Assembly: GCA_003427395.1 (NCBI GenBank)
Contig: BFEA01000116.1
Location: 1,049,446 to 1,088,914, forward strand
DNA from: Chara braunii
Taxonomy: Eukaryota > Streptophyta > Charophyceae > Charales > Characeae
DNA: 39,469 nucleotides
Direction: 5' to 3'
The stretch's first letter is position 1. Every line of letters starts with the position of its first letter. The position numbers and the translations under genes were made by a program. Shown one piece after another: positions 28,221 to 39,306 of the stretch. The notes beneath the pieces are model-generated. The model searched no databases. It saw nothing but the letters and a program-made list of their open reading frames with translations, and was not told the origin of the DNA.

Positions 28221-28885
28221 CTAGTCAATAATACATAAGGGCATCCCCTGACAAGTCCCCTCAGCAGGGGTGTCATCTGATATAAGTGGCTGTTCATCCT
28301 CCCCTACAGCTGGCTGATTGGCAGTTGCGGACGTGTTGAAATGTATACGAACCAAGTCCAGGCTGATTCTTAGGATCAGACTCATCGCACGAGAGACCTC
28401 CCAATTGGCCTCATCCCATACATAGACTCGCTCTGCCTCCGTTAAGTTGTCGTTGATCTTGACCTTTACATCAACAATACCTCGGCCTTCGGCATTCTAA
28501 TATGGCGTTAAGGTTCACCAACCTTCGCCCAGGACATGCTCCGATACAACATGAGCAGCTCTGTCAACGCGAAGGCAAGCGCGTAGACGAGGGCGAGGAG
28601 GGTAGCCAAAAGATGGTGATAATGCCGGGAGCGGGAGTAGACGCGCAGACCTCGAATGTGGCCAGATCGGCCGCAATGGACATGGCTGACAACGCAATCT
28701 GCAGGTCATGGGTGGAAGGATGGTGAGAGTGGTCATGGGGAACAGGAAGGGGGAGAGGTGGGAAAAGAGAAGGTGGCATGGGAGCTGAGAGAGTAGGCAT
28801 AGGAGGGGAAGCAGAGGAGTTGACCAGCCACTCGGGAAAAGTGTGCTTTGAACTTCTCAAGAGGGAAGGGTGTGGAGGGGTCCAT
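28221..28885 (-). CDS. Candidate multi-exon gene, unrecognised, one predicted membrane helix
   Basis: A good start context (GCCACCATGG, ATG at 28885) opens MDPSTPFPLEKFKAHFSRVA and stays open to 28733. After a CCTGCAG acceptor (exon from 28698) one frame reads HIRGLRVYSRSRHYHHLL then a hydrophobic run (LLALVYALAFALTELLMLYR) to SWAK at 28523. After a further AG (28497) a frame without its own ATG runs 28496-28221, NAEGRGIVDVKVKINDN, LTEAERVYVWDEANWEVS, to TAG. The 26-bp piece between the last two blocks is bounded GT...AG but is too short for a normal intron, so it may be an insertion. The first junction's donor is not resolved. I recognise no family; the case rests on protein-like composition, splice-like borders and the upstream telo-box. 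Confidence 0.35.
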
Positions 28886-28932
28886 GGTGGCGAGAAGGCA
28901 CAAGGTGGACTCTAAAATGGTGTGTGATAAGA

Positions 28933-28945
28933 CCCTAAACCCTAA
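28933..28945 (-). promoter_or_regulatory. Telo-box (AAACCCTAA) upstream of the candidate start
   Basis: CCCTAAACCCTAA lies about 50 bp upstream of the ATG at 28885. The AAACCCTAA telo-box is a known plant element in promoters or leaders of translation- and growth-related genes. It is also just two telomere repeat units, so a relic cannot be excluded. Confidence 0.4.
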
Positions 28946-29106
28946 GGGAAACCCTGATCGCTACAAAGAGGGAGGGAGGGGGGGTAAGAAAGTGGTGGCG
29001 TACTCAAGACAGAGAGGTAAACCCGTACTACCAAAACAGGATGAAGAAGAGTAAATAAATAAAAAACAATGGAATTGAAAGAAAAGTTAGAAAACAATAA
29101 ACAAAC

Positions 29107-29449
29107 CTGTGTAGCATCGTGTTTGGGTTCGGTGACCGAACCCGAACGTTCGGGACCGAACGCGAACGAGCGCCGAAACTCTCCGAACGCGAACATAAAA
29201 ATATTTATAAAAAAAAACAACAACAAAGTTCTCCAAAAAATCTGAAAAAAATATATGTGATGTAAAATAATAATACAAACAACTTTTGCCTTGGAGGTAT
29301 GCTCAAATTCGTAACCAAACTCGAGTTAAAAATCAAACACAAAAAATATATATATGTTCGGCCGAACACGTTCGGGTGGCGTTCGGTCAAACACCCGAAC
29401 ATGTTCGGACGTTCGGAAAAGCTCCGAACATGTTCGGTGTGCTACACAG
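29107..29449. mobile_element. hAT-like MITE, copy 1
   Basis: A 343-bp element with perfect 10-bp terminal inverted repeats CTGTGTAGCA / TGCTACACAG. It is flanked by an exact 8-bp target duplication AAACAAAC (29099-29106 and 29450-29457). Subterminal regions are packed with GTTCGG/CCGAAC words, including near-palindromes (GGTTCGGTGACCGAACC), and the centre is AT-rich. There is no coding capacity. Eight-base duplications are the hallmark of hAT transposition. The second copy is at 38190-38559, inverted. Confidence 0.9.
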
Positions 29450-29457
29450 AAACAAAC

Positions 29458-29990
29458 AAATTGTGGCGTCAAAATATAAAAACTATTTAAAAAAAGGGGA
29501 AAAAAATCAAAAAGGAAAAAGAAAAAGAAATGCGAAAAGTTGATAACCAATCAGTAAATAAGTTAATAACAAAAAAAAAGGGGCGGAAAAGAGATAAGGT
29601 AGATTAAAAGAGAAAAGGGGGGAGAAAAGATTTGGAGTAGGGAGGATGAGGTGATGAGTCTAGGTTGTGAGTCACGGGGCGTCCATGTCCATACAGCAAA
29701 GGGAAAAAGAAAAGGAATGGACAAGAAATTCGAGATAGGGAGGGATAACAGTGGAAGAGAGGTGGGAGAGTTGGGAGGGTAGAGGAGAGTAAGAAAAACT
29801 CGAGTCAGGGATAATGAGGGATGACAGGAGGTCAGTTTGGGGAAGAACGAGGATAAAAAGTCATGAAAGTAACGGAAAAGAGAGGGAAATGGTGGGAGAG
29901 AGGGAGGAATATCATTAGCAAGATTAGTGTAAGAGGGAAAAGAGGGTGATAGAAAGGGAAAGAAAAAGGGGCGGGGGAGGTTAGTGGGTG
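29458..29990. other. Purine-rich low-complexity stretch
   Basis: GGGAAAAGAGA-type sequence over 400 bp. The long minus-strand frame (Ser/Pro/Leu/Phe-rich) is a composition artefact. No gene is seen. Confidence 0.6.
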
Positions 29991-30576
29991 AGAATTGCAA
30001 TACCAAGCTCTTGGGCGCCCAAGAGCAGCGGGAGTACCAAGATACTAGTGGTCTTGGCCTTCATAAGCCCCTAACGGGTCGAAGAACGGGGTGGAGACAG
30101 TTCAGCAAGCGCATCTACAGAGTCCTCGCGCTGTCTACTTGGATGCCCCCTGCAGATGCGCCAAAATGGGGGTGCAACCCCAAGGATGCAGGGGTTCTTA
30201 TGAAGGAGCCGCCAATGATGCTGCCAAACTGTCGTTAAACCACCAGTACTTCCTAAAGTCGTGCCCGTTAACGCGTCACGATTTTAGGAAACGTACGGGC
30301 CACTACAAGAGCGCCCAAACTCATTCAACTAAAAACGTTTCTACTCTATTTTTTCCTGCGGTCAGTAGCTGGGCCAAGTACTGGTGGTCAGATGTGATGA
30401 GATTTCATCAGATTGGACAAGATTCTGTATTTTGCTGATCAGCAAAATCCGGTCTCCATATGTGTAGCACAGCCCCCAATCAGGGGGTTCTTCAAAATTT
30501 TGGTAGATGTGGCCATGTGGTGACGACTGTCCTCCATGTTATGATTGCAGTAGCTAGGGGGGTAAATAGCAGCACG
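29991..30576. other. No gene seen
   Basis: Ordinary composition without a recognisable domain. CTTGGGCGCCCAAG near 30010 and CTAAAGTCGTGC...CACGATTTTAG near 30253 are short palindromes. TTGCTGATCAGCAA near 30432 is another. Confidence 0.45.
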
Positions 30577-31188
30577 TCACAGCGTCGCAGCAATATATAT
30601 TTGTGCTGCCGAGTGTGTCAGCACCCTAGGCATGTGCATGCGTGTGGAGTGGCACCTGGCGTAGGAAGTATTCCTTGTCGCAATTTGTCCACCCATGCCA
30701 CAGGGACCGCCTGTTGCCGCTGCTGTAGATGCAGTCTTTGGTGCCACAGTCTCGACAATCCAGGGCCAGTTCATCAAAGGTTTTCCAATCTGCCATTGTT
30801 GTGGCCCATATATCCGCCAGTCCCCAACTCCGCTTGACATCCATGCATCACCTAAAGCACCCAGGCCAAAGCATTGAAAAGGTATTCCCTGTGTCAACAA
30901 AATGAACGGATTGTGGAAAAGGGGTTGAGTCAAAAGTCGTTCCGCGACTATGGTAGGGGGCTGCAAGCAAAGGGGGGGGGGGGGATCCTCTTCCATGCTT
31001 TCGAAATCACTCCCCGGATGTCCAAGGGCAAACTTTTTCTCAGATACGGCTGGGAGAAGTGCAGCAAGCCACACATGGCTCGGACAGCCCCAATTCCATA
31101 TCGACAGTAAAGCCGATTCAGGTAGCTGCTTCCAAGCGGCGCAGTGTGAATCTTCCAGCAGTGCCCTGGGCACCCATCTTGCCAACAA
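30577..31188 (-). other. Longest open frame outside the mobile elements, unrecognised
   Basis: About 200 codons on the minus strand, with SIWNWGCPSHVWLAALLPAV and GVGDWRIYGPQQWQIGKPLM. A second minus-strand frame across 30626-30844 is equally protein-like and Cys-rich (DELALDCRDCGTKDC). The two cannot both be right. A G-run at 30974 lies inside. I recognise no family; it could be an old gene, an exon with a frameshift, or chance in Trp/Pro-rich sequence. Confidence 0.25.
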
Positions 31189-31471
31189 GGCTGCTATCTA
31201 TCTCTCCGGGTCTAGTACAGATAATCCTCCCTTCCTTTTTGACTGAGTCACAGTCTGCGGTCGCTCACAGTCTGTGGCCGGTCTAGTGCAGAAGATAAAA
31301 AAAGGGAGGTATCCATAATAAGTGATAAGGGTAAACAGGTAGCTAGTGCGAGGTAGATATAAGATTGAGAAAAGAAAATAAGGTAGTAAATACAGTGTGT
31401 CCCCCATATGAGGAAAAGACAGCTATATGTAAGGGGGGGAAAAAAAAAAGACTAAACAAACTTGATGTATG

Positions 31472-32431
31472 TGCAATGAACCCAGATCGTGAACACAGTT
31501 TGTCAACAATGCAAGCCCAGATGAATGTCAACCAGCTGACGAATACCAATAGTCAAAATCGTAACCAGACAGAATGAGACGAGGTGATCATACACATACG
31601 AACAGAGAGGAGGGAGATTAGACAAAGGAGAGGAAAGTATAATACCCACTCCTGCTTCGGGCTCCCTCCTCGACTACCGCNTCAATAATCAATAGTCTGA
31701 ACGAGAACCTCAATGTGCCACGTGGCACATCTAATCAGTCCCTCATCAGCACTGAAGCAATGTCAACATGAAGACAATCAGGTAAGTATCCACGATCTCT
31801 CCACAGACCCGATCTTCCTCTTCCTTGCAACCAGTCACCTCATGTAGACAGCGTGGACAATGCCACATCAGCAATCAAGACAGGTGGCAACGCCACATCA
31901 TCAATGAAGGCCAATAGCAGCGCCACGTAGATCAAGAGCAGCACCACATATACCAGCAGTAGCGCCACATACACCAGAGGCAGCGCCACATCAGCATGCC
32001 ACGTAGACCAGCAGTAGCGCTACATACACCAGAGGCAGCCCCACGTCAGCATGCCACGGAGACCAGCGTGCCGTCTCCACCTTGTGCCGTCGTCCGCAAC
32101 ACGTGTGCACAGCCAGCATGAAGCCAGCGTCGAGTCAAAGTTGAGCCAGCGTCAAAACAGCATAGCAAGACTAAATGTTGGACTTGCTTGAGGCCAGCCT
32201 TATGTAGCAGTCGTCGAGGCTGTCAGGTCTCGGGTGCCTTGTCCCAAGTCGTCCAGATTGACTCACATCTCAAGGCCCGGATTGTTCAGTTACAGACTTC
32301 TCCCTTGTACCTGATGCTGTTTGGGTACCTGCATACAAACAATTGTGTGTGCTAGACCTGCGGCCTAGGCTAGGTACCTTTGGACTTTGACTGTTGGGTG
32401 GACCGACAGTTAACCGAAGTCAACTGTCACA
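31472..32431 (-). repeat. 3' LTR of the second chromovirus
   Basis: The left edge TGCAATGAACCC is exact by comparison with 39307 onward. The inner edge is placed at 32431 (minus strand TGTGACAGTTGAC) by the TG rule alone. The purine tract before it (GGGCCTGGGCG) is weak, so the edge is uncertain. It contains N at 31681 and a block of about 30-bp repeats (GCGCCACATACACCAGAGGCAG, two copies) with GCCACGTAGA and CCACGTCAGC words near 31900-32060. Confidence 0.82.
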
Positions 32432-32593
32432 CGCCCAGGCCCTGAAATCGTGAAGGGCCTTTTCTGCCCATATTTGGCATGGGCTGAGGGCGGCCATGTA
32501 GGCCTTCAGATGGCCCTCAGTTCCACGAGACATATGGCATGGGTTATTGCATTCCTGCCGTCCCAGTTTTCAAGTTCCAACGCAGAAAATACA

Positions 32594-33060
32594 TCATTTC
32601 TCAGTTAACCCACGTTCATATGCCGCAACAATGTCAGGAGCAGTAGGTAGAAGTTCTTTCCTACTAAACCATCTAGCTTCAGATGGGGGTTGAGACTTGA
32701 ACTTTACCTTGTACTGCTTCTGAGGTCGTCCCCTGCCACCTCTAGAGAAATAGCCATGTTCCAATATTTTCTCAACTATATAGCCTCCGTTCATGGAGGG
32801 TGGAAACATAGATGGCCTATTTGGGAAGTTATCACTTTCTACATAGGGTAGCAGTTTAGACGCATGGAAGACAGGGTATGTCCGAGGTGTGGAGGTATAT
32901 CTATACGATAAGAAGGTCCATTTTCACCTCCAATGACTTTGAGAACTTCCCAGGGTCCATAATAGACAGGTAGCAGTTTCTGAGACACGTTTTCTTCCAA
33001 GGAAAACTCTTTAGACTTAACCCAGACAAAGTCTCATTCCTGAAATTGTGAAGGACGATG
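32594..33060 (-). pseudogene. pol: Integrase C-terminal region with chromodomain
   Basis: The chromodomain lies at 32809-32594: YIVEKILEHGYFSRGGRG, QKQYKVKFKSQPPSEARWF and a C-terminal helix APDIVAAYERG. It keeps Y in the first aromatic position and W in the second. Upstream the DNA-binding part reads LLPVYYGPWEVLKVIGGENG and PSYRIDIPPHLGHTL, broken by a stop after the latter. The whole is the tail of pol. Confidence 0.85.
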
Positions 33061-33062
33061 AT

Positions 33063-33990
33063 GTTTATTAGCTTGTTCAATCATTTGCAGTTGGGCTTTC
33101 TGTATGTTTTCCTTCACTTTCTTAATGTCTTCTTCATACAAAACTGCGAATTATCGCGTTCTTGGGGGTAGCCTCTGAATCTGGTCCCTAGTTAACGTAT
33201 CAATGGGACCCTTAGGCTTCCAACCTTTATGTAGTGCATTAGGCGTTCTTCCTGTAACAGTATGTATACTGTTATTATATGCACTAGCAATTTTCGGCAA
33301 ATTCTCATCCCAATCAATTTGGTCAGGACGAACAAACATTCACAAAAATTGTTGGCAAAGACGATTCATTTGCTCAGTTTGGCCATTCGTTTCAGGATGT
33401 CTATCTGACGACATGGTTAACCTGGTTCCATAGACGTCCATCAACTTTTGCCATTGCAGACTGGTGAACCGAACATCTTTGTCAGATACGATCGTTTTAG
33501 GAAATCCATACTCAGAGACTCATCGCATTTGAAACTTTTGGATAACTAGTTCGGTTCTTGCTTCCGCAGGTAAACGAATGAACATAGCATACTTAGAGAA
33601 TCTATCGACGATGACCATTACCTGACTCTTGTCATTTCAACACTTGGTGAGGCTCATGAAGTCAATAGAGATAGACTCACCTCGCTCACTTGGAATAGGC
33701 AGCGGTCTCAGTAATCCCATCAGATTCTCATGTGAGGGTTTGTTCCTCTGGCAGACAAGACAAGTTCGCACATACGTTAGTACATCTTCCTTCATTCCTT
33801 TCCACTCAAAACGTTCTCGTACATCGGCATACGTCTTCTTGAAACCAAAGTGACCTTCCGCATCATGGCATTCCCCAATGATCAAACTCTTAATTGGTTC
33901 TAGGTGCGGATTACATAATCGTTCTTCGGTTTTATCCAGCAAGAAGAGTAAGTCATCATTCATTCGATATTCTGGAATTAACTCAGGGTT
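33063..33990 (-). pseudogene. pol: Integrase zinc-binding domain and catalytic core
   Basis: HHCC finger: ECHDAEGHFGFKKTYADVRE and YVRTCLVCQRNKPS, in one long frame with RNase H (34329-33637). First Asp in ISIDFMSLTK, then a stop and MVIVDRFSKYAMFIRLP. Second Asp in TIVSDKDVRFTSLQW, and Glu in HPETNGQTEQMNRL. The core ends DENLPKIASAYNNSIHTVTG. Stops lie near 33637, 33521 and 33340. All three catalytic residues are visible. Confidence 0.9.
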
Positions 33991-34600
33991 CTTTCGTAGA
34001 ATTCCGATGATAGGACTCCAAATAGGATCACTCCCATAACCCTGGCGAATCTGTTCTTTCAGTTCATTTCCAATATCGAGATAAGAGACAATAGTTCCAA
34101 AGAAATTTGCACGCCTGGACAAAGCATCCGCACCCACGTTAGACTCACCTTTGATGGTTTTCACCTCAAAGTCAAATGTATCAAGGAATGCGGACCACCT
34201 TACCAACTTGTCAGAGAGTCTAGGCTGAGTCTTGATCCACTTCAGTATAGAGTGATCAAAGTAGACAGTGAAATGTCTTCCTAACAAGTAGTGTTTCCAG
34301 GTATCTAGTGCAACTACTAAGGCATACAATTTTCTTTCATACGTAGAGTTAGCTACTTTTTATGACGGGAGCCTTCTTGACATAAACTCGACAGGTCTAT
34401 ATCCTTTACCGTCATCCTGTTGTAACACAGCCCCAATCCCATACTGACTTGCATCCGTCGTGACAATGAAAGGAAAAGAAGGGTCAGCAATCTTTAGGAC
34501 AGAGTAGTGAGTCGGAGTATGTTTTAACTTCCTAAATGATGACTCACAATCTTTGTCCCACAACCAAGGTTTTTTCTTTTTCAATAATCTTTTCATAGGA
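33991..34600 (-). pseudogene. pol: RNase H domain of pol
   Basis: Starts with TTDASQYGIGAVLQQ and YRPVEFMSRRLPS (34596-34360). A stop or frame change follows near 34350. It then continues MYALVVALDTWKHYLLGR, FTVYFDHSILKWI and ESNVGADALSRRANFF. The usual DHxxL block is kept (DHSILK). Confidence 0.9.
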
Positions 34601-34689
34601 GCAACTATCAGGGAAAAGTTTCTGACGAACTTCTTGTAGTAGCTAGCAAGTCCTAAGAAAGATCTTAATTCAATTATAGTCTTGGGTTG

Positions 34690-35330
34690 TGGTCAATCTC
34701 TGATTGTTGTGATCTTCTTTTCATCAGGCCTTAGTCCTTCTTCGTTTACTATGTGCCCCAAGTACAAGACTTCAGGCTTAGCAAACTCGAACTTCTTTGG
34801 GTTCAATTTAAAGTTGCTCTCGCGCAACTTCAGCCAGATCATTCGTAGATGTTTTTCATGATCCTCTAGTGTTTTACTACACACTAGAATATCATCGAGA
34901 TAGACTATAACGAATTGGTCAAGCCACAGACGAAATAACTCATTCATTGACCTTTGGAAGATCGCAGGTGCATTGGTCAGACCGAAAGGCATGACCACGA
35001 ACTCGTAGTGACCATACCTAGTTCGGAAAGTCGTCTTGTGTTGATCCTAAGGTGCCACCTCTATCTGGTGATACCCTAATTTGAAATAAATCTTACTGAA
35101 GCATTTACACCCCTGCAACTGATCCAATAGATCATCAATGCGCGGAAGAGGTTTCGCGTTCTTAACATTGACGGAATTCAGCCCGCGATAATCAATACAT
35201 AAGCGAAGTTCACCTTTTTTCTTAGGCACGAATAAGACAGGTGCACCATAAGGAGATGAGCTAGGGTGAATCCATCCTTTATCAGCAAGTTATTGCAGCT
35301 GCTTCTGCAGTTCTTCAAGTTTCCTACGAG
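34690..35330 (-). pseudogene. pol: Reverse transcriptase domain of pol
   Basis: The N-terminal half (35229-35047) has [20 protein letters not shown] and [18 protein letters not shown]. After a stop the palm continues (34998-34693) with MVMPFGLTNAPAIFQRSM and the catalytic VIVYLDDILVCSK, then KKFEFAKPEVLYLGHIV. The [10 protein letters not shown] block upstream is also readable. The catalytic residues are intact. Confidence 0.93.
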
Positions 35331-35997
35331 ACATTCGATAAATAGGACCCTTCGGAATCTTACTTCCAGGAATGATCTCGATCGTGTGCTTAATAGCACG
35401 CTCAGTGATTCCCGTCAGCTCAGTCTGAAAATCCTTGTATTCATCAAGAAGTTTTTCAATAGCAGGTGGGTAAGATGAAGAACAATCACCTACTCGTTTA
35501 ACGAGCATCATCATCACCTCCTGATCTAACTTCTTTTTAACGACCATTGATCGAAAAGTTGGATAACTCATACAACAGAAAGACAGAGTAGAGTCAGAGT
35601 CAGATCTATGGTATAACTTTATTGCACGTAATTCGGACTTCTCGTCCTTGAGTTTGACAATTTTATCTTTGAACTTAACTTCTGGGTCGGATTTCTCATG
35701 CCAATCCATACCCAGAATTAAGTCAAAGGGTAAATTATTCTCTGTAAGGAAGGATACCTCGTGTAGAATTTTCTTACCTTCCTATGTTCTGAAATAACAC
35801 TTAACACGATCGACGTATTGAGAGACAGTGATCGTGCTCTTGTCAGCCAGTATAGACGTGATAGGTCTAGGTAAATATTTTACCTTCATTCCCAGATGCA
35901 ATTTTCGAATTGCCTTCTCTGAGATATAAGACCGCGTTGATCCCGGATCTAACAGGGCACCTACTCGCGTGTGCGCAATCTCAACATCCATGATCAT
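35290..35997 (-). pseudogene. pol: Aspartic protease and linker to RT
   Basis: The protease (35997-35782) reads MIMDVEIAHTRVGALLDPGS with the active-site motif LLDPGSTRSYIS. DPG rather than DSG/DTG occurs in some plant gypsy lineages. It is followed by ILADKSTITVSQYVDRVKC. After a frame change the linker (35709-35290) runs MDWHEKSDPEVKFKDKIVKL to the RT entry DEYKDFQTELTG, IPGSKIPKGPIYRMS. Confidence 0.85.
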
Positions 35998-36275
35998 TAA
36001 CTCGCCCTTAGACTTTGCTTTCTTCGCCCACGAACTCCTAAATGCTATTAGTTCATTGTCGAGTTCGTCAAGGGAATCGTCAAGTGAGACAGAACAAAGG
36101 ACTGTGTCAGGGTGGTCTGGACGACGGGCGGAAGAAGAGTCATCCTCTGCCTTGAGAGTCGAAGGGGTAGAAGGGGTTGTAGGCGTCTTACCTTTTTCTT
36201 CGTCTATACCCTTCGACTCAATAGGAGCAGATGCTACTCCTACTGGCTGCTCGTTTTTGGGTTACGGATAAGTGG

Positions 36276-38116
36276 ACACCAGGCTATCACATGCCCCACG
36301 GTGCCACACTTGAGGCATTGGCGATTATCCATCTTGGACTGTCATTCCTCTCGAGTCATGTTCATCTTTTCCTAGGGTCTCCCGAACGCAATACCGGGAT
36401 GCTCGGGAAACGAGCGTGGCCTCTTCTTCTTCTTTTATTGGTTTTGGCCTCCCCTGTTGGCCAATACCGCAGTGACATCACCCTTCTCAGATTCACTGCC
36501 GTTGTTACCTCCTCCTCCTTCAGACTCACCAAGAGGTAACTTCTCTACCGTTTCATCGTCAAATAACACAAGCATATATGGTCCTGGCGCTTTTGTCGCC
36601 AAAGGACCCGCTTGCCATAACCCCCTACGGTCCCGACTTAACCACTGAAGCGTAAGACCCTTTTACCTGCGCGGTTATCTGCTCTCGTTGGAGAGCGAGA
36701 TCGCGAAATTGCCGATAGCTATACTTACCTGACTTTGACTCAGCCACGAGCTGTCCGCGAATGGGCTCGGGCAATGCACGTGAGTAGATGTAGAGAATCT
36801 GGTTGTCCTGAAGGTTCAGTCCAGGTACCTGCAACACACGATCCACTTCACGAGACAAGGCATCAATCCAACGTTTCAAGCCTATCGTTGTCAACTCGTC
36901 GAAAGTTTTATCAGTCGTCGTTTTGTCGAGAAATCTCTTCTTTATCTTTTGGAGAAATTGTCTCAACGTCAGAGTCTTTGCCCACTCGCCAATATCTTCA
37001 AAGCCAGCGGCGTTGGCTTCGGCCAGCACTCATTCCTTGGCTAATCCTCCCAGACAAGACGTGGAGAAAGACACCTGACTTTCAGGCTCAACGGGTGCAG
37101 TGCTACAATAAGTCTGTATTTCGGCAATCCACAACAGCAGATTTTCTTCCTTTTTGTTGTTGTAGGTAAACAGCAATTTCATCTTAACCTTTTCTTTCTT
37201 TTTCGGTTTTTCCGCTTCTTTCGCCGGTTTTTTTTTCTTTCCGGTGGGTTCTTTCTTCTCAACTGGTCTCTCGGGTTCTTTCTTGAACCTTCGAGTTTCT
37301 CAGGCGTGACCCGTTTCATTGCATCCTTCATTAATTTTTCTTGGGATTCTTTCTTATCTTCTTCCCCATTGGACAACTCCTCATACACCACCTTCTCTTT
37401 CCCTTTCACCATTCTGGTCATGGACTCAACCGCGTCGGTGTTCTTATCAATCTTTTTCTCGAGATGACCATGAGAGACTGGAGAATAGATGCAACCTCAC
37501 TTCCTGCTTCTTCGTAGTGAAACCTTTGCCTCAACTCTTCCATTACTCTTTTTTCTTCTTCTTCTTGTTCTTTCAATCTCCAGTACTCTTCAACCTTCCT
37601 TCTCTCTTCTCTCAATGTGTTCTCTAACTGTCGGATGTTTTCCTCCATCATATCCACAGACAGTTGCGGTTCTCTCCTTTCAACCCTTTCTTCTTTCTTT
37701 TATTTTCTTTCCCGATCTAATTTCTCAAGGCTCTCGGCGACATACCAATCAAGGACTAATCGTCCTTGCTTTACGAGTTCTTCGACCCTCTGGCCTGTCT
37801 CCATCATCTGAACAACAGTTTCAGCGGCCTGCAGGTCTCCTTCTGCATCACGCAGATTGACCTGTCCGTGAACATGTTGTTCAGCATCTGGACCGGCACC
37901 ATGTATCTCGCCAAGCAGCTGACGAAGGAGACCCAACAACGTCTGTCTCCTTCCGTCAATCTGTCCACGGGTTTTCAATTTCACTCTGTCTTCATCAACA
38001 AGGACGGTGAGAGGGATGGAAAAGAAGAAGAGGTGTATGAGCCGAGTCAAGATAGAGGCACGCAAACACTTCCAAAGAGAGTTCATTCTGCCAAGCGTGC
38101 AAATGCCGCACAACAA
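36276..38116 (-). pseudogene. gag: gag region of the second chromovirus, broken
   Basis: Order on the minus strand: an N-terminal part (38116-37700, with GRRQTLLGLLRQLLGEIHGA), a Glu/Arg-rich coiled coil (37657-37418, ENIRQLENTLREERRKVEEY), a Lys-rich stretch (37421-37179), and the gag domain (37029-36625, TLTLRQFLQKIKKRFLDKTT, WIDALSREVDRVLQVPGL, YSRALPEPIRGQLV). Last is a CCHC zinc knuckle CLKCGTVGHVIAWC (36317-36276). The pieces lie in several frames, so gag is no longer translatable as one protein. Confidence 0.82.
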
Positions 38117-38189
38117 ATAAAATTAAAAGACAAAAATAAATATCACGACGCACGCAACTCTTACAGCAAGAATTATTAAAGGTGGGAAC

Positions 38190-38559
38190 CTGTGTAGCAC
38201 ACCGAACATGTTCGGAGCTTTTCCGAATGTCCAAACATGTTCGGGTGTTCGGTCGAACGCCACCCGAACGTGTTCGGCCGAACGCCACCCGAACGTGTTC
38301 GGCCGAACATTAAAAAAAAAAAAAAAATTGATTTTCGATTTTTAACTCGAGTTGGGTTACGAATTTGACCATACCTCCAAGCAAAAGTTGTTTGTATTAT
38401 TATTTTACATAACATACATTTTTTTCAGATTTTTTGGAGAACTTTTTTTTTTTTTTTTTTAATATTTTTATTTTCGCGTTCGGAGAGTTTGGGCGCTCGT
38501 TCGCGTTCGGTCCAGAACGTTCGGGTTCGGTCACCGAACCCGAACACGATGCTACATAG
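38190..38559. mobile_element. hAT-like MITE, copy 2, inside the retroelement leader
   Basis: A 370-bp inverted copy of the element at 29107-29449. Termini are CTGTGTAGCA / TGCTACATAG (one mismatch). It is flanked by GTGGGAAC (38182-38189) and GTAGGAAC (38560-38567), an 8-bp target duplication with one change. It has an extra CGAACGCCACCCGAACGTGT unit and longer homopolymers than copy 1. It lies between gag and the primer site of the minus-strand chromovirus, so it inserted after that family existed. Confidence 0.9.
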
Positions 38560-38839
38560 GTAGGAACAAAAGAAACAGGTATTAACAATTTTTTAAGACT
38601 ATTTTGTTGTTTGTTCTTCCTAATCTATATGTGATGACGTTCTACCATATACGTTCAGGTACCGCAGCCATGGCCAGTGCGATCAAGACAACAGCACAAG
38701 AGTAAGTATGCATAGCATCCATAGACAACCAACAGGTAAGTAGAACCAACACATAACACAAGCACTCGTTAGCTCTCTTCTCAGGCATCTGCAGCAACAG
38801 TACAACCCAAGTGCTCATTCACACTTTAAGTAGTCCTTA

Positions 38840-39260
38840 CACATGCCACGTGTCACCCCTGGCCTGCCAACTCAGCAGCTCAAAGAGTCTGCAACGTCAG
38901 CAGATCAGGGACCCGATAGGTCAACAAGGAGGGATGCCACGTCACAGTACAGGTCTGCCTTCCACCAATATACCAAGTCAACACATCACTAGCAAGTAGT
39001 AACAGGTACGTGCCACGTCAGACCATGCCCTGCATGCCACATAACAATGTGCCACATCAGCGGTACCAGTGCCACGTCAGCATGTTGCCAACGCAGCTCT
39101 TTAATCTTCAGTGTAGCCTTGTCATCATCTTCAAGGGACGGCTGCTCGCAAGTGCACTATTACCATGTCCAGACTTGCGGTATGACCGCGCGCGTTAATA
39201 AACACGTTTCATATTGCACATGCGGCACCTCCCACTTACCTGGGTGCCACGTCAGCACCT
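38840..39260. repeat. Dispersed CCACGTCAGC words in the second element's leader
   Basis: Four exact CCACGTCA words plus CCACATCAGC, CCACGTGTCA, CAACGTCAGC and GCCACATAAC variants, irregularly spaced. This is the same word as the 13-bp minisatellite at 2818-3003 in the unrelated first element, and it lies in the equivalent place between primer site and gag. Confidence 0.75.
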
Positions 39261-39286
39261 GATAGCTGACAGCAGATCGCGATGAA

Positions 39287-39303
39287 GAGTTGCTCCGATA
39301 CCA
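39287..39303 (-). other. Primer binding site, initiator-Met-tRNA type
   Basis: Minus strand TGGTATCGGAGCAACTC, three bases inside the 5' LTR edge. Eleven of the first 12 bases match TGGTATCAGAGC. Confidence 0.9.
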
Positions 39304-39306
39304 AAT

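Noticed and set aside
29563-30006. Minus-strand 147-codon Ser/Pro/Phe-rich frame
   Set aside because: Composition artefact of a purine-rich plus strand.
31837-32062. Tandem words in the second element's LTR read as a satellite
   Set aside because: They are irregular and part of the LTR; treated as LTR-internal repeats.
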